From Gammaproteobacteria bacterium CG11_big_fil_rev_8_21_14_0_20_46_22 (GTDB taxonomy: Bacteria > Pseudomonadota > Gammaproteobacteria > UBA12402): a stretch of DNA of 46,023 nucleotides. The translations under genes were made by a program, and so were the position numbers. Each line of letters opens with the position of its first letter. Position 1 is the first letter of the stretch. The DNA is taken from positions 1-46,023 of the forward strand of contig PCWT01000028.1 in assembly GCA_002796245.1 (NCBI GenBank), written 5' to 3'. The notes beneath the pieces are model-generated. The model was not told the origin of the DNA and made no database searches. It saw nothing but the letters and a program-made list of their open reading frames with translations. Shown piece by piece: positions 8,720-17,220 of this stretch.

Positions 8720-8804
8720 GTCATTGCGAGCGAACGGCAGTGAGCGCGGCAATCTCGTTCATTAGCTTGGAGATTGCTTCGTCGCTTCGCTCCTCGCAAA
8801 GACG
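8720..8804. repeat. Intergenic palindromic repeat between the ALDH and ThDP genes
   Basis: An imperfect inverted repeat of about 85 bp. The left arm begins cattgcgagcgaacggcag and runs to caatctc; the right arm is gagattgcttcgtcgcttcg followed by ctcctcgcaaagac. The arms pair over roughly 30-35 bases with mismatches. Just upstream, cttcgctcaacccgggctac (8687-8706) looks like part of another dispersed repeat. Similar 'attgcttcgtcgcttcgctc' elements are known as dispersed intergenic repeats in several host-associated bacteria. Copy number cannot be counted here. Confidence 0.7.
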
Positions 8805-8853
8805 GTGGCTACGCAATAACGCTATCAGAGATAAATCAATGTAGGAGAACAGG

Positions 8854-10497
8854 ATGAAAGCCTCAGATCTATTGTTAAGGTGTTTAGAAGCCGAAGGCGT
8901 GGAGGCTATTTATGGCGTGCCGGGTGAAGAAAATGCCGATATCATGATTTCTTTGCTGAATTCGCCGATCAAATTTATCACCTGCCGTCACGAGCAAACC
9001 GCCTCGTTTATGGCGGATATGCACGGTCGTTTAACCGGCAAACCCGGCGTGTGTTTGGCCACGCTCGGCCCCGGTGCGACGAATCTCATTACCGGGGTGG
9101 CCAATGCAAACATGGATCGCGTGCCGCTAATTGCCTTAATCGGCCAAGCTGAAACCACGCGGTTACACAAAGAATCGCATCAGAATATGGACTCGGTGGC
9201 GATGTATCGAGAGGTGACCAAGTGGTCTACCACCATTCGTGAAGCGGATGTCATTCCGGAAGTGGTGCGCAAAGCCTTTAAGGTGGCCACCGAAGAAAAA
9301 CCGGGTGCGGTCTTAATCGAGCTGCCAGAAGATGTGGCCAAAGAAGACACGGATAAGCAAGTGATTATCCCGCGTGAAAAAACCGTGCGCGGCGTGGAAA
9401 CCTTTAAAGCGAAAAAAGCGCTGGAGCTGATTGAAAAGGCGAAAAAGCCTTTATTGCTGGTGGGTTTTGGTTGTGTACGCGAAGAGTGCGACAAAGAATT
9501 ATTGCAGTTTATTGAAGAAACCGGCATTTACGCAGCGGATACTTTTATGGGTAAGGGTGCGGTGCCGGCCAGCCATGCGCAATCCTTGCACTGCGTGGGC
9601 TTGGGCATGAAGGACATCGCGGTAGAAGCCTTTGATGAAGCTGACCTGATTATTTGCGCGGGTTATGATTTAGTGGAGTGGGCGCCATCGCGCTGGAACC
9701 CGAACAATGATAAAACCATTATTCATATTGATACCGTGCCGGCTGAAGTGGATGAAGCCTATGTGCCGGAGTTGGAGCTGATTGGCGATGTCAAAGAAAT
9801 TTTCCGTTTGTTGAATCAGCATTTAGGTCGTGCACATAAAAAAGACCTTGGCGTGTTTGCCAAAATCAGAGCGCGTATTTTGGCGGATTTAGAAAGCCTC
9901 TACACGGATCAAAGTATACCGATGAAACCGCAGCGTATTCTGCACGATTTACGTGAGCTCATGACGGGTGATGATATTTTAATTTCCGATGTGGGTGCGC
10001 ACAAAATGTGGGTGGCGCGTCAATATGAAACGTATCGTTCCAAAACCTGCTTTATTTATAATGGTTTTTGCTCCATGGGCGGCTCCATGCCAGGTGCTTT
10101 GCTGGCCAAACAATTGCGCTCAAAACAAAACGTGGTGGCCTTGTGTGGTGATGGCGGTTTTATGATGAGTATCCAAGCCTTGGCCACAGCGGTGCGTTTT
10201 AAAGTGCCGATGGTTGTGCTTGTGTGGGAAGATCATCACTACGGTTTGATTCAGTGGAAGCAAGAAGCGGCGTATCATCAAGAATCGCACGTAGCGCTTG
10301 ATAACCCTGATTTAAAAGCCTTGTCAGAAAGTTTTGGTGCGCACGCAGAGCGCGTGGAAAAACCCGAAGACTTAAAACAGGTTTTGCAGGAAGCGTTTGC
10401 CCGCCACGATAAACCCAGTGTGATTGTGGTGCCGGTGGATTATTCTGAGAATATGAAGCTGACTGAGCGCTTGGGTGAAATTGTGAGTTCGGGTTGA
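8854..10497 (+). CDS. Acetolactate synthase-like ThDP enzyme (possible 2-oxoglutarate decarboxylase)
   Basis: A 547-residue enzyme of the ThDP-dependent acetohydroxyacid synthase/decarboxylase fold, cytoplasmic. The N-terminal PYR domain carries the catalytic Glu47 in CRHEQTASFMADMHGRLTG. The central domain follows, and the C-terminal PP domain has the ThDP/Mg motif starting GDGGFMMS at about 432, with Asp433. The second metal-ligand position reads WEDHHYGLI, with Glu where typical acetolactate synthases have Asn. No small regulatory subunit (ilvN) and no ilvC follow, which argues against a role in branched-chain biosynthesis. The start is an ATG preceded by TAGGAGAACAGG. Pairing with an SSADH-like gene recalls the cyanobacterial 2-oxoglutarate decarboxylase/SSADH pair, whose decarboxylase was also first annotated as acetolactate synthase. 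Catabolic acetolactate synthase is the main alternative. Confidence 0.85.
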   Translation: MKASDLLLRCLEAEGVEAIYGVPGEENADIMISLLNSPIKFITCRHEQTASFMADMHGRLTGKPGVCLATLGPGATNLITGVANANMDRVPLIALIGQAETTRLHKESHQNMDSVAMYREVTKWSTTIREADVIPEVVRKAFKVATEEKPGAVLIELPEDVAKEDTDKQVIIPREKTVRGVETFKAKKALELIEKAKKPLLLVGFGCVREECDKELLQFIEETGIYAADTFMGKGAVPASHAQSLHCVGLGMKDIAVEAFDEADLIICAGYDLVEWAPSRWNPNNDKTIIHIDTVPAEVDEAYVPELELIGDVKEIFRLLNQHLGRAHKKDLGVFAKIRARILADLESLYTDQSIPMKPQRILHDLRELMTGDDILISDVGAHKMWVARQYETYRSKTCFIYNGFCSMGGSMPGALLAKQLRSKQNVVALCGDGGFMMSIQALATAVRFKVPMVVLVWEDHHYGLIQWKQEAAYHQESHVALDNPDLKALSESFGAHAERVEKPEDLKQVLQEAFARHDKPSVIVVPVDYSENMKLTERLGEIVSSG

Positions 10498-10516
10498 TGG
10501 TTCAGTTGCTATGACC

Positions 10517-10642
10517 GCCTGCCTTTGGGCGTTTGCATGGCATTATTTCAAGGACGCCGTAAACCCATCCCTGGGGGCTCTGGGTTCGGCATCCTGCCTC
10601 ACACAGCCTTAAAATAATGCCATGCAAACACTGTCGGCAGGC
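10517..10642. repeat. Long palindromic intergenic element (possible bidirectional terminator)
   Basis: About 126 bp between convergent genes. The outer arms are gcctgcctttgggcgtttgc continuing through atggcattatttcaagg, and ccttaaaataatgccatgc continuing through aaacactgtcggcaggc. They pair almost completely over about 36 bases. The interior holds a second small stem, aaccca/tgggtt, around ccctgggggctc. The transcript would be a branched structure. The position after both stop codons fits transcription termination, and the form fits a dispersed MITE-like repeat. Confidence 0.75.
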
Positions 10643-10660
10643 TGTTGATCCGTTCTTAAT

Positions 10661-11698
10661 TTAAATATCGTACTGCATCCAAATCGGTAACACCGAACGC
10701 AAATACACTAAAAATTTCCAAATACCCACGCTCATTTCTTCTTTACCCAAAGGGTCGGTGACCTTTTGCGGATACGCAATGCCAAGGCCGAACAAACCTG
10801 GCGCAATGATGCCGTTGCTTGCGTCATATTCTGCCGTGTTTACACCTTCAGCCGGAAGGTGGCGTGATTCAAAGCCCACGGCTTCAACCGCTTTGGTGCA
10901 GCGTGGCAGATGGTTGTCGAGGTTGTCTTGCGTGGCGTGATAGCGCTCGATGTTTGGCAAGCAGTGTTGAGAAATATTCTGTCGTGTCCAGCGTGCCGTT
11001 TCGCCTTTCAAGCCGGTGTTATCATATAAAATCCAGTGATCCATGTAGATTGCGTAGCGAATGGGCGAGCGATAGAAGTTAATCACTTTTTTTACGCCCG
11101 CCTCAATTAAACTTCGCACAATGATCATGGCAGAATGCGATGAGCCAAATACAGCCACGGTATCCTCTGCGCTGACCGCTTGGTTTAGTTGGCTCGGTTT
11201 AAGCGCGGTTTCGATATCAATGGTGTCGATGTCTTGATTTAAGGTTTTGGGCACAGCGCCAGTGGCGAGTATGACTTTGCGGCTATGCAGTGTTTCGCCA
11301 TCAGTATCTAATGCCCATGTGCCGTTGGCTGATTTGAGCGAGCGCACTTTGCCGCGTTGTGTTTTCACGCGCTTGACGAGTTGATCGCTGACCCATTGCA
11401 AAGGGTCGACCATGTGTTGCAGTTCGCAAATATCCTCGGGATCTAAGTGATTAAGCGTGAAATCAATCGGGCAGCTGTCATAGCCAAATGAGCGGTTTTC
11501 AAGTAAAAAATCGCTAAAGAGCTTCACTTTAGTGTTGCTGCTCACTTCACCCCAATATTTGCCTAAATCACCCACTTGAAATTCAGGGTCGATCCAGAGG
11601 AGGCTTTTAGGGGCCGCGCCCTGATCAAGCAGCTGACCAATGGCCGCTAACCCTGCAGGCCCTGCACCCACAATCGCCCAATCGTAAATTTTTGTCAT
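10661..11698 (-). CDS. FAD-dependent oxidoreductase (pyridine-nucleotide oxidoreductase-like)
   Basis: A 345-residue soluble flavoprotein. The N-terminal dinucleotide fold is plain: WAIVGAGPAGLAAIGQL just after MTKIYD gives the GxGxxG FAD motif. A second, weaker nucleotide fold, AVFGSSHSAMIIVRSL, lies mid-protein, and ILATGAVPK is the ATG-type motif. A longer frame starts at 11794, but I chose the ATG at 11698 because AGACAGG lies upstream of it and the preceding residues do not look like part of the fold. The substrate is not clear; it resembles the broad group of single-component flavoprotein monooxygenases and reductases. The gene is convergent with the ThDP enzyme across the 10517-10642 palindrome and has no operon partner. 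Confidence 0.8.
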   Translation of the reverse strand: MTKIYDWAIVGAGPAGLAAIGQLLDQGAAPKSLLWIDPEFQVGDLGKYWGEVSSNTKVKLFSDFLLENRSFGYDSCPIDFTLNHLDPEDICELQHMVDPLQWVSDQLVKRVKTQRGKVRSLKSANGTWALDTDGETLHSRKVILATGAVPKTLNQDIDTIDIETALKPSQLNQAVSAEDTVAVFGSSHSAMIIVRSLIEAGVKKVINFYRSPIRYAIYMDHWILYDNTGLKGETARWTRQNISQHCLPNIERYHATQDNLDNHLPRCTKAVEAVGFESRHLPAEGVNTAEYDASNGIIAPGLFGLGIAYPQKVTDPLGKEEMSVGIWKFLVYLRSVLPIWMQYDI

Positions 11699-11871
11699 AG
11701 TCTGTGCCTGTCTCATTTTTGAATGGCGGTAGTATACGCCTTTGCTTGAGCTTCGACCAATGATAAAAGTCAAAGGCTGGGCGGTTGATTTCATGGTGAG
11801 TGTGGCAGATGAGTTTTGGAGCGCGAGGAAAAAGTTTTGCCTCGTGCATGCTTAACGACTGAAATTCTGTC

Positions 11872-11905
11872 TTTTAAAACCCCTGCTATGACATCACAGC
11901 AGGGG
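11872..11905 (-). terminator. Rho-independent terminator for the small secreted protein gene
   Basis: A perfect 8-bp stem CCCCTGCT/AGCAGGGG (11880-11887 and 11898-11905) around a 10-nt loop. On the minus strand it is followed by GTTTTAAAAG. It lies directly after the stop of the gene at 11913-12323. On the plus strand the stem is followed by gcttttgttattt, so it may work both ways. Confidence 0.8.
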
Positions 11906-11912
11906 GCTTTTG

Positions 11913-12323
11913 TTATTTCGGCGTCACATTAACGTCGTTGATCTGGTATGGGCCATTCGGTTTCAATGTGCAATTGAAATGAGGGTCATCATTTTCTGTA
12001 ATGCTGACAGTACCAACTTTGACATGGATGATACATCCTGTGCCGAGTGTTAAGTTAAATTCGCCGTATTGTCCTAAGTAGCCTGTAACGTACCAGTTTG
12101 CTGAGCTGGGTGTGCTCGGTGTACCGGCTGGAAGGCTTGATGGATTATTCTGGATGCCAGTGCCATTGAGCTTGGTCAGTTTGGCAGGAATAGTTAACGG
12201 GCTTTCATTAAAAACGCGCACGCTAGCATTGCTTTGTGGAAATGGCCCCCAGGCAAATGCCGCCGTACTGGCTAATAATAAATTGCTTGTTAATAATATT
12301 TTTGTGAATAAAGCGGTTTTCAT
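11913..12323 (-). CDS. Small secreted hypothetical protein
   Basis: 136 residues with a clear Sec signal peptide: basic MKTALFTK, a hydrophobic core, and a cleavage-like AFA at residues 22-24 before W. The mature part of about 112 residues is Asn/Pro/Thr-rich and predicted to be beta-rich. It contains WYVTGYLGQYGEF and two cysteines (in GTGCIIH and HFNCTL) that could form a disulphide. No known family is recognised. It is transcribed alone, with a strong terminator behind it. The VTGYxGxxG pattern recurs in the other small secreted protein at 16828-17220, so the two may be distant relatives. Confidence 0.75.
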   Translation of the reverse strand: MKTALFTKILLTSNLLLASTAAFAWGPFPQSNASVRVFNESPLTIPAKLTKLNGTGIQNNPSSLPAGTPSTPSSANWYVTGYLGQYGEFNLTLGTGCIIHVKVGTVSITENDDPHFNCTLKPNGPYQINDVNVTPK

Positions 12324-12416
12324 TGTTTAATACCTTTAATCAATTAATTGTTTGTTAGCCCGTTACGGTAGCAGCAGGCAAAAAATGAAAGTGTGGAAAA
12401 ATAAGAAATGTCGGCC

Positions 12417-12569
12417 TTACAGGCCGTAATAAAAGTCATAAGCAGCGCTGACGACGATGCGAAGATCGGCGAAGTTTGAATTGTTTGTCGTCAGTGAATT
12501 GTTCATGTCGGCCATTATATCGATTTGTATCTTATTTTTCAAGTAATTTGCTCTTATTGTGAGCAAATC
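12417..12569 (-). pseudogene. Possible remnant of an outer-membrane beta-barrel protein C-terminus
   Basis: An open stretch of 50 codons on the minus strand ends with ADLRIVVSAAYDFYYGL and a TAA, and shows the polar/hydrophobic alternation of beta-barrel strands (RANYLKNKIQIDIMADMNN). An in-frame stop precedes it, there is no ribosome-binding site, and the only ATG (12513-12515) would make a 32-residue peptide. It therefore looks like the 3' end of a lost gene. An inverted repeat, ATTTGCTC/GAGCAAAT (12546-12568), lies within it. The rest of 12324-12706 shows no gene and is AT-rich. Confidence 0.3.
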
Positions 12570-12706
12570 TTAAGTTGAGGGGTATCTTGATTTTCTTGTG
12601 CATGATGATACTTATTTTTCCAAGGCTTAAGTCTGTGATTTACGCCTGACAAGCTAGGGTGCTTGAGGTACACAGCCAGACCTGATGATTGGCTTTGTGA
12701 GAATGA

Positions 12707-13288
12707 CTACTTCGACTTCGCAGCGTTCAAATAATCCAACGGCGATTTTTTCTTGGCGCTTAAATGTTTCTCGCGTTTTTTGCGCTGGTGTTGTTCCAAG
12801 CGCTTTGTGTGTGCTGCATAACGCTTGCGGTATTTTTCAGATTCCTCAGGGGTGATTTCACCTTCGCCTACGGTGACGATCTCGATGCAATCCATCGGAC
12901 AAGGCGGCAAGCACAGTCCGCAGCCGTTGCATTCGGCTTGAAGCACCGTGTGCATAAGTTTATGCGCGCCAACAATCGCATCCACCGGGCAGGCGGGTAA
13001 ACACTTCGTGCAGCCGATGCATAGGTCTTCATTGATCACTGCTACTTGCCGTGGCTTTTGTTTTTCGCTCATCGTGAGGATCATGTTATCGTTGAGCGTT
13101 TGGTCAGTGAGTGCGGCGAGTTTTTCTAAGCCTTTGACACCACCTGGCGGGCATTTATCAATAGCTTCGTTGTCATTAACGATAGCTTCGGCATAGGGTT
13201 TGCAGCCGGCGTAATCGCAATCGCCACATTGGGTTTGCGGTAAAATCGCGTCCACGGCTTCTACGGTTAAAGTGAAAATTTTATTCAT
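12707..13288 (-). CDS. RnfB-like ferredoxin with three iron-sulphur clusters
   Basis: A 193-residue electron-transfer protein of the RnfB/RsxB family. An N-terminal 4Fe-4S module uses Cys21, Cys24, Cys29 and Cys46. It is followed by two ferredoxin-type clusters, Cys90/93/96/100 and Cys120/123/126/130. The hydrophobic N-terminal anchor of canonical RnfB is missing, and the protein ends in a Lys/Arg-rich tail ([20 protein letters not shown]). No other rnf gene is in the window, so this is probably the stand-alone soluble RnfB-type ferredoxin seen in other proteobacteria rather than a subunit of a full Rnf pump. Its ATG overlaps the metG stop by four bases, so it is translationally coupled to metG. 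Confidence 0.87.
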   Translation of the reverse strand: MNKIFTLTVEAVDAILPQTQCGDCDYAGCKPYAEAIVNDNEAIDKCPPGGVKGLEKLAALTDQTLNDNMILTMSEKQKPRQVAVINEDLCIGCTKCLPACPVDAIVGAHKLMHTVLQAECNGCGLCLPPCPMDCIEIVTVGEGEITPEESEKYRKRYAAHTKRLEQHQRKKREKHLSAKKKSPLDYLNAAKSK

Positions 13289-14925
13289 GCCTGACCTTCG
13301 GCCAAAATCGCCGAGAGTGTTTCAGGATCCACGCGGCTGATCATCGGTTTGAAATCGTTGATCGCATGATCGAGCAAACGCACTTGGGTCTCTTGCCATG
13401 TAAACGGCACCACGTTTAAAAACGTAACGGTTTTCTCGCTGAGAGTCGGTAGCACCGGTGTCAGGTAAATCATTAAAATGCGAAAGGCATTGATAGCGGT
13501 GGTACAGATCGCGTGCACGCGCGCAAGCTGGCTTTCATCTTTGGCCAGTGCCCAAGGTTCCACGTCACTGATGTAGCTATTTACTTCGTCGGCTAATTGC
13601 ATAATGACACGCATGGCCTCACCGTATTGGCGGCTTTCGTACAGCTCAGCAATGTGGTCGGCTTGATCTTGCAGTTGCTGGATTAAGGCTTCGTTATCCA
13701 ATGTGGCGGCTAAACGATTATCAAATTTTTTGCGAATAAAGCCAGCAGTACGGCTGGCAATGTTCACCAGTTTGTTGACCAAGTCAGCATTCACGCGCAG
13801 GCTAAAATCCTCGAGGTTTAAATCGATGTCTTCAATGTGCGCGTTAAGCTTGGCGGCAAAGTAGTAGCGCAAATAATCGGGCGCTAAATGCTTGAGATAA
13901 GCGCGTGCGGTGATAAAGGTGCCGCGCGATTTTGACATCTTTTGCCCATTGACCGTCACAAAACCGTGCACAAACACGCCATTGGGGCGTTTGTAATGCG
14001 AGCCGAGCAACATGGCCGGCCAAAACAAAGTGTGAAAATACATCACATCTTTGCCGATGAAATGATAAAGCTCGGTGTTGCTGCCTTGCTGCCAAAAACT
14101 GTCGAAGTCGATATCCGGACGCTGCGCACAAAAATGTTTGAAGCTTGCCATGTAGCCCACGGGCGCATCCATCCACACGTAAAAATATTTACCCGTGGTG
14201 CCAGGAATGGTGAAGCCAAAATAGGGCGCATCGCGGGTGATATCCCAAGCTTGCAAACCCGACTCAAACCATTCATTCATTTTTTTGATCACCGGCACTT
14301 GCAAGTGGCTGTCGCGCATCCAGGTTTGAATGGCGTTTGCAAAAGGAGCGAGCTCAAAGAAATAATGTGTCGACGTTTTTTGAATCGGCGTGGCGCCTGT
14401 GAGCACCGAGAGCGGGTTTTTTAAATCTGTAGGGTCGTAGGTCGCGCCGCACACTTCGCAGGCATCGCCGTACTGATCGTCTGCGCCACACTTGGGACAA
14501 GTACCTTTGACAAAGCGATCGGGCAGGAACATGTTTTTCTCTGGGTCAAACGCTTGCTCGATGGTTTTTTCAGTGATGTGGCCAGCCGCTTTGATTTTTT
14601 CAAAGATATCGCAAGCCAGTTCACGGTTTTCTTCAGAATGTGTGGTGTAGAAATTATCAAAGACGATATCAAAATCACGAAAGTCGGCCATATGCTGTTC
14701 GCGAATTTGCTCGACCATTACCGCGGGGTCTAGGTTTTCTTTTTGCGCGCGCAGCATAATCGGTGTGCCATGGGCATCGCTGCCGCAGATGTAATACGCC
14801 TGGTGGCCTTTTAAGCGCTGAAAACGCGCCCAGATATCAGCCTGGGTGTATTCCAAAATATGGCCCAAGTGCAAAGGCCCGTTAGCATAAGGCAGTGAGG
14901 CGGTGATCAGGATGTGTCGGCTCAT
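13285..14925 (-). CDS. metG: Methionyl-tRNA synthetase
   Basis: A class I aminoacyl-tRNA synthetase charging tRNA-Met in the cytoplasm. The HIGH-type motif is HLGH at 19-22, and the KMSKS loop is at 329-333. The zinc-knuckle insert has Cys143, Cys146, Cys156 and Cys159. The anticodon-binding helical domain follows to the end. At 546 residues it lacks the C-terminal tRNA-binding/dimerisation domain that brings E. coli MetG to 677, so it should be a monomeric short form. The start is an ATG at 14925, with [16 protein letters not shown] typical of the family. It is divergent from apbC, as in E. coli. Confidence 0.97.
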   Translation of the reverse strand: MSRHILITASLPYANGPLHLGHILEYTQADIWARFQRLKGHQAYYICGSDAHGTPIMLRAQKENLDPAVMVEQIREQHMADFRDFDIVFDNFYTTHSEENRELACDIFEKIKAAGHITEKTIEQAFDPEKNMFLPDRFVKGTCPKCGADDQYGDACEVCGATYDPTDLKNPLSVLTGATPIQKTSTHYFFELAPFANAIQTWMRDSHLQVPVIKKMNEWFESGLQAWDITRDAPYFGFTIPGTTGKYFYVWMDAPVGYMASFKHFCAQRPDIDFDSFWQQGSNTELYHFIGKDVMYFHTLFWPAMLLGSHYKRPNGVFVHGFVTVNGQKMSKSRGTFITARAYLKHLAPDYLRYYFAAKLNAHIEDIDLNLEDFSLRVNADLVNKLVNIASRTAGFIRKKFDNRLAATLDNEALIQQLQDQADHIAELYESRQYGEAMRVIMQLADEVNSYISDVEPWALAKDESQLARVHAICTTAINAFRILMIYLTPVLPTLSEKTVTFLNVVPFTWQETQVRLLDHAINDFKPMISRVDPETLSAILAEGQA

Positions 14926-15071
14926 AGGGGCTTCATATCAATTAAAGAGGCGCAGTTTAGCATGAAGCCTGACATCTCAAAACCCTTGCTATTCAATCCT
15001 CGCCCCTCGCAATGCCGTTTTGTTCAGGTATACTGCCAAGCGAATGACAACAACAGTGGCGGCGAGCAAGC

Positions 15072-16103
15072 GTGGGCACATTATCCGATTTTTTTGATCC
15101 TTATCTTCAACAAACCTGGGGCAATTGCCAGGGTGTGGTGCTTTCAGAGGCGAGTGTCACGCTGCCTTACCCCTGTGAGCAGGTCAAAGCGCCGTTGAAG
15201 AAGGCCTTGGCCGAGCATTTGGGTACGCCTGCAGAGATTAGCTTGAAAAGCGAGATACTGGCGCATAAAACTCAAGCTGGCGTGCAGCCGATCAGCAATA
15301 TCAAGAACATTATTGCCGTGGCTTCGGGCAAAGGCGGGGTGGGTAAATCGACAACGGCTTTGAATGTAGCGCTCGCACTCAAAGCGCATGGCGCCAAGGT
15401 CGGCTTGTTGGATGCCGATATTCACGGGCCGAATCAACCTGGGATGCTCGCGCACACCGGTGAAAAGCCTGAGATTATCGATAAGCAGTTTCAACCCATT
15501 GAGCATTTTGGTTTGGCCACGATGTCCATTGGCTATTTAATTGATGCCGAACAGCCGACGATTTGGCGCGGACCGATGGTGAGCACTGCACTGTCGCAAA
15601 TGCTCACGGATACCGCTTGGCCAGCGTTAGATTATTTGATTGTGGACATGCCACCCGGCACGGGTGATGTGCAGCTAACATTGTCGCAAAAAATTCCCGT
15701 CAGTGGCGCAGTGATTGTGACCACGCCGCAAAACGTGGCGCTGCAAGATGCGCAAAAAGGCTTGGCGATGTTTAAGAAAGTGGGTATTCCGGTTTTGGGT
15801 GCCGTGGAAAACATGGCGTATTATCATTGCCCGGCCTGCGGACACGACGATGCGATTTTCGGTCAGGGCGGTGGTGAGCGTTTAGCGGAGCAATTTTCTT
15901 TGCCATTGTTAGGGCGTATTCCTCTAAATAGCACGATTCGCCAGGGTGCGGATGAGGGTAAGCCTGCCGTCTTATTCGCAGACACAGCGATTCAAACAGC
16001 CTACTTAGACACAGCGCTTCAATTGGCGGTGAAATTATCGTTGCAAGCCCGCGCCTATGCTGATAAGTTGTTGAAAATCAAGGTACATCATCAACAGGAG
16101 TGA
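15072..16103 (+). CDS. apbC: Iron-sulphur cluster carrier protein ApbC/Mrp
   Basis: A P-loop ATPase of the MinD/Mrp family that carries and transfers Fe-S clusters. A short N-terminal MIP18-like region (about 1-60) is followed by the deviant Walker [10 protein letters not shown] (86-94), [10 protein letters not shown], and DMPPGTGD (192-199). The cluster-binding CxxC is Cys253/Cys256 in YYHCPACG. The length of 343 is a little under E. coli Mrp (369). The start is a GTG at 15072; no upstream ATG keeps the frame. A plausible -10, TATACT, lies about 45 bp upstream. It is divergent from metG and followed 4 bp later by dcd, so the two are probably co-transcribed. Confidence 0.95.
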   Translation: MGTLSDFFDPYLQQTWGNCQGVVLSEASVTLPYPCEQVKAPLKKALAEHLGTPAEISLKSEILAHKTQAGVQPISNIKNIIAVASGKGGVGKSTTALNVALALKAHGAKVGLLDADIHGPNQPGMLAHTGEKPEIIDKQFQPIEHFGLATMSIGYLIDAEQPTIWRGPMVSTALSQMLTDTAWPALDYLIVDMPPGTGDVQLTLSQKIPVSGAVIVTTPQNVALQDAQKGLAMFKKVGIPVLGAVENMAYYHCPACGHDDAIFGQGGGERLAEQFSLPLLGRIPLNSTIRQGADEGKPAVLFADTAIQTAYLDTALQLAVKLSLQARAYADKLLKIKVHHQQE

Positions 16104-16107
16104 GCGC

Positions 16108-16680
16108 ATGGCAGGTATAAAATCTGATCGTTGGATTCGTGAAATGGCCGAAACGTACGAAATGATCGAGCCGTTTGCCGCCAATCAAGTGCGCAAAACA
16201 GACGGTGGCCACAAAATCGTTTCCTATGGCGTGTCAAGCTACGGTTACGATGTGCGCTGTGCTGATGAGTTTAAAATTTTCACGAACATTAACTCTTCCA
16301 TCATCGACCCGAAAAATTTCTCTGAAGAGAATTTTGTCGATGTGAAATCCGATGTGTGCATTATCCCGCCGAACTCGTTCGCCTTGGCGCGCACGGTGGA
16401 ATATTTTCGTATTCCGCGCAATGTGCTTACGATTTGCCTAGGCAAGTCAACGTATGCGCGTTGCGGTATTATTGTGAATGTCACCCCGTTAGAACCAGAG
16501 TGGGAAGGGCATGTGACGCTCGAGTTTTCCAATACCACCAATTTGCCAGCGAAAATTTACGCCAATGAGGGCGTGGCTCAAATGCTCTTTATCGAAGGTG
16601 ATGAGTTGTGTGAGGTTTCCTACCGTGACCGTGGCGGCAAGTATCAAGGACAGACGGGCGTGACCCTGCCTAAAGCATAG
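16108..16680 (+). CDS. dcd: dCTP deaminase
   Basis: Deaminates dCTP to dUTP, feeding dTMP synthesis. The 190 residues match the roughly 193-residue enterobacterial homotrimer. Family motifs are visible: [10 protein letters not shown] near 47, [21 protein letters not shown] with the substrate loop, and [11 protein letters not shown] carrying the catalytic Glu; the C-terminal [15 protein letters not shown] is the nucleotide-closing tail. The ATG at 16108 follows the apbC stop by 4 bp with AACAGGAGTGAGCGC as ribosome-binding site, so it is coupled to apbC. Identification is secure. Confidence 0.97.
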   Translation: MAGIKSDRWIREMAETYEMIEPFAANQVRKTDGGHKIVSYGVSSYGYDVRCADEFKIFTNINSSIIDPKNFSEENFVDVKSDVCIIPPNSFALARTVEYFRIPRNVLTICLGKSTYARCGIIVNVTPLEPEWEGHVTLEFSNTTNLPAKIYANEGVAQMLFIEGDELCEVSYRDRGGKYQGQTGVTLPKA

Positions 16681-16827
16681 CATCGGCTTTGATTCATAGG
16701 CATACGCTCAAGCACATTGATCGGGCAACACGAGTCAGGGTCCTGCCGGGTTGCTGCCGATAAAAACTCATTGTATTTTTCTGCGATAGCACGATAATGT
16801 GCCAGCCTAATTTTTTGGAGAATAATA

Positions 16828-17220
16828 ATGAAAACTAAGCTATGGGTATTAATGATATTATTGGCTTTTTCGAGCTGTGCTTTTGCTTTAAATTTGGGTC
16901 AGCGTGGGCAGGTGACTGGCTATTTTGGTAACGAAGGTGCTGTCACATACCAGACAGGGTCTGCAGGCCAGGTTGCTTGTGTGGTTTGTCTTGGCGCAAG
17001 CTCTGAGCTTGCGGTGGGTGAGGTTGAAGGAAGTTGGTCTAGCAGTCCCGGCTATCACTTTTGGTTGTCAAATGATGACGACGACGATAGCCATGACGTT
17101 GTTGATTTTACAGACATTCCTCAATCTTCAAGCGTAACGTTTGCAGCCTCAACGAATTTTTATTACGTTTATTGTGTGGCGGGTACGACTACGCCAAATG
17201 TTACGCTTTGTGAAAACTAG
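16828..17220 (+). CDS. Small secreted hypothetical protein, Asp-rich
   Basis: 130 residues with a signal peptide (MKTKLWVLMILLAFSSCAFA, cleavage before LNLGQ). The mature part begins GQRGQVTGYFGNEG, has the Cys pair VACVVCLG, an acidic run NDDDDDSHD near residue 92, and two late cysteines, so up to two disulphides are possible. It probably acts in the periplasm or outside the cell; the Asp run could bind a cation. A ribosome-binding site (TTTGGAGAATAAT) precedes the ATG. Its stop codon overlaps that of convergent ihfB by four bases. The family is not recognised. It shares VTGYxGxxG with the protein at 11913-12323. Confidence 0.75.
   Translation: MKTKLWVLMILLAFSSCAFALNLGQRGQVTGYFGNEGAVTYQTGSAGQVACVVCLGASSELAVGEVEGSWSSSPGYHFWLSNDDDDDSHDVVDFTDIPQSSSVTFAASTNFYYVYCVAGTTTPNVTLCEN

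Noticed and set aside
11699-11794. Longer start for the FAD-dependent oxidoreductase
   Set aside because: The extra 32 residues precede the N-terminal FAD fold without resembling it; the ATG at 11698 has a purine-rich site upstream.
13942-14424. 160-codon open frame on the plus strand inside metG
   Set aside because: Fully antisense to a conserved metG region, with no family resemblance; a shadow of the real gene.
16720-16761. Imperfect hairpin after dcd as a terminator
   Set aside because: Pairing is broken by bulges, and the following plus-strand bases are A-rich rather than T-rich.
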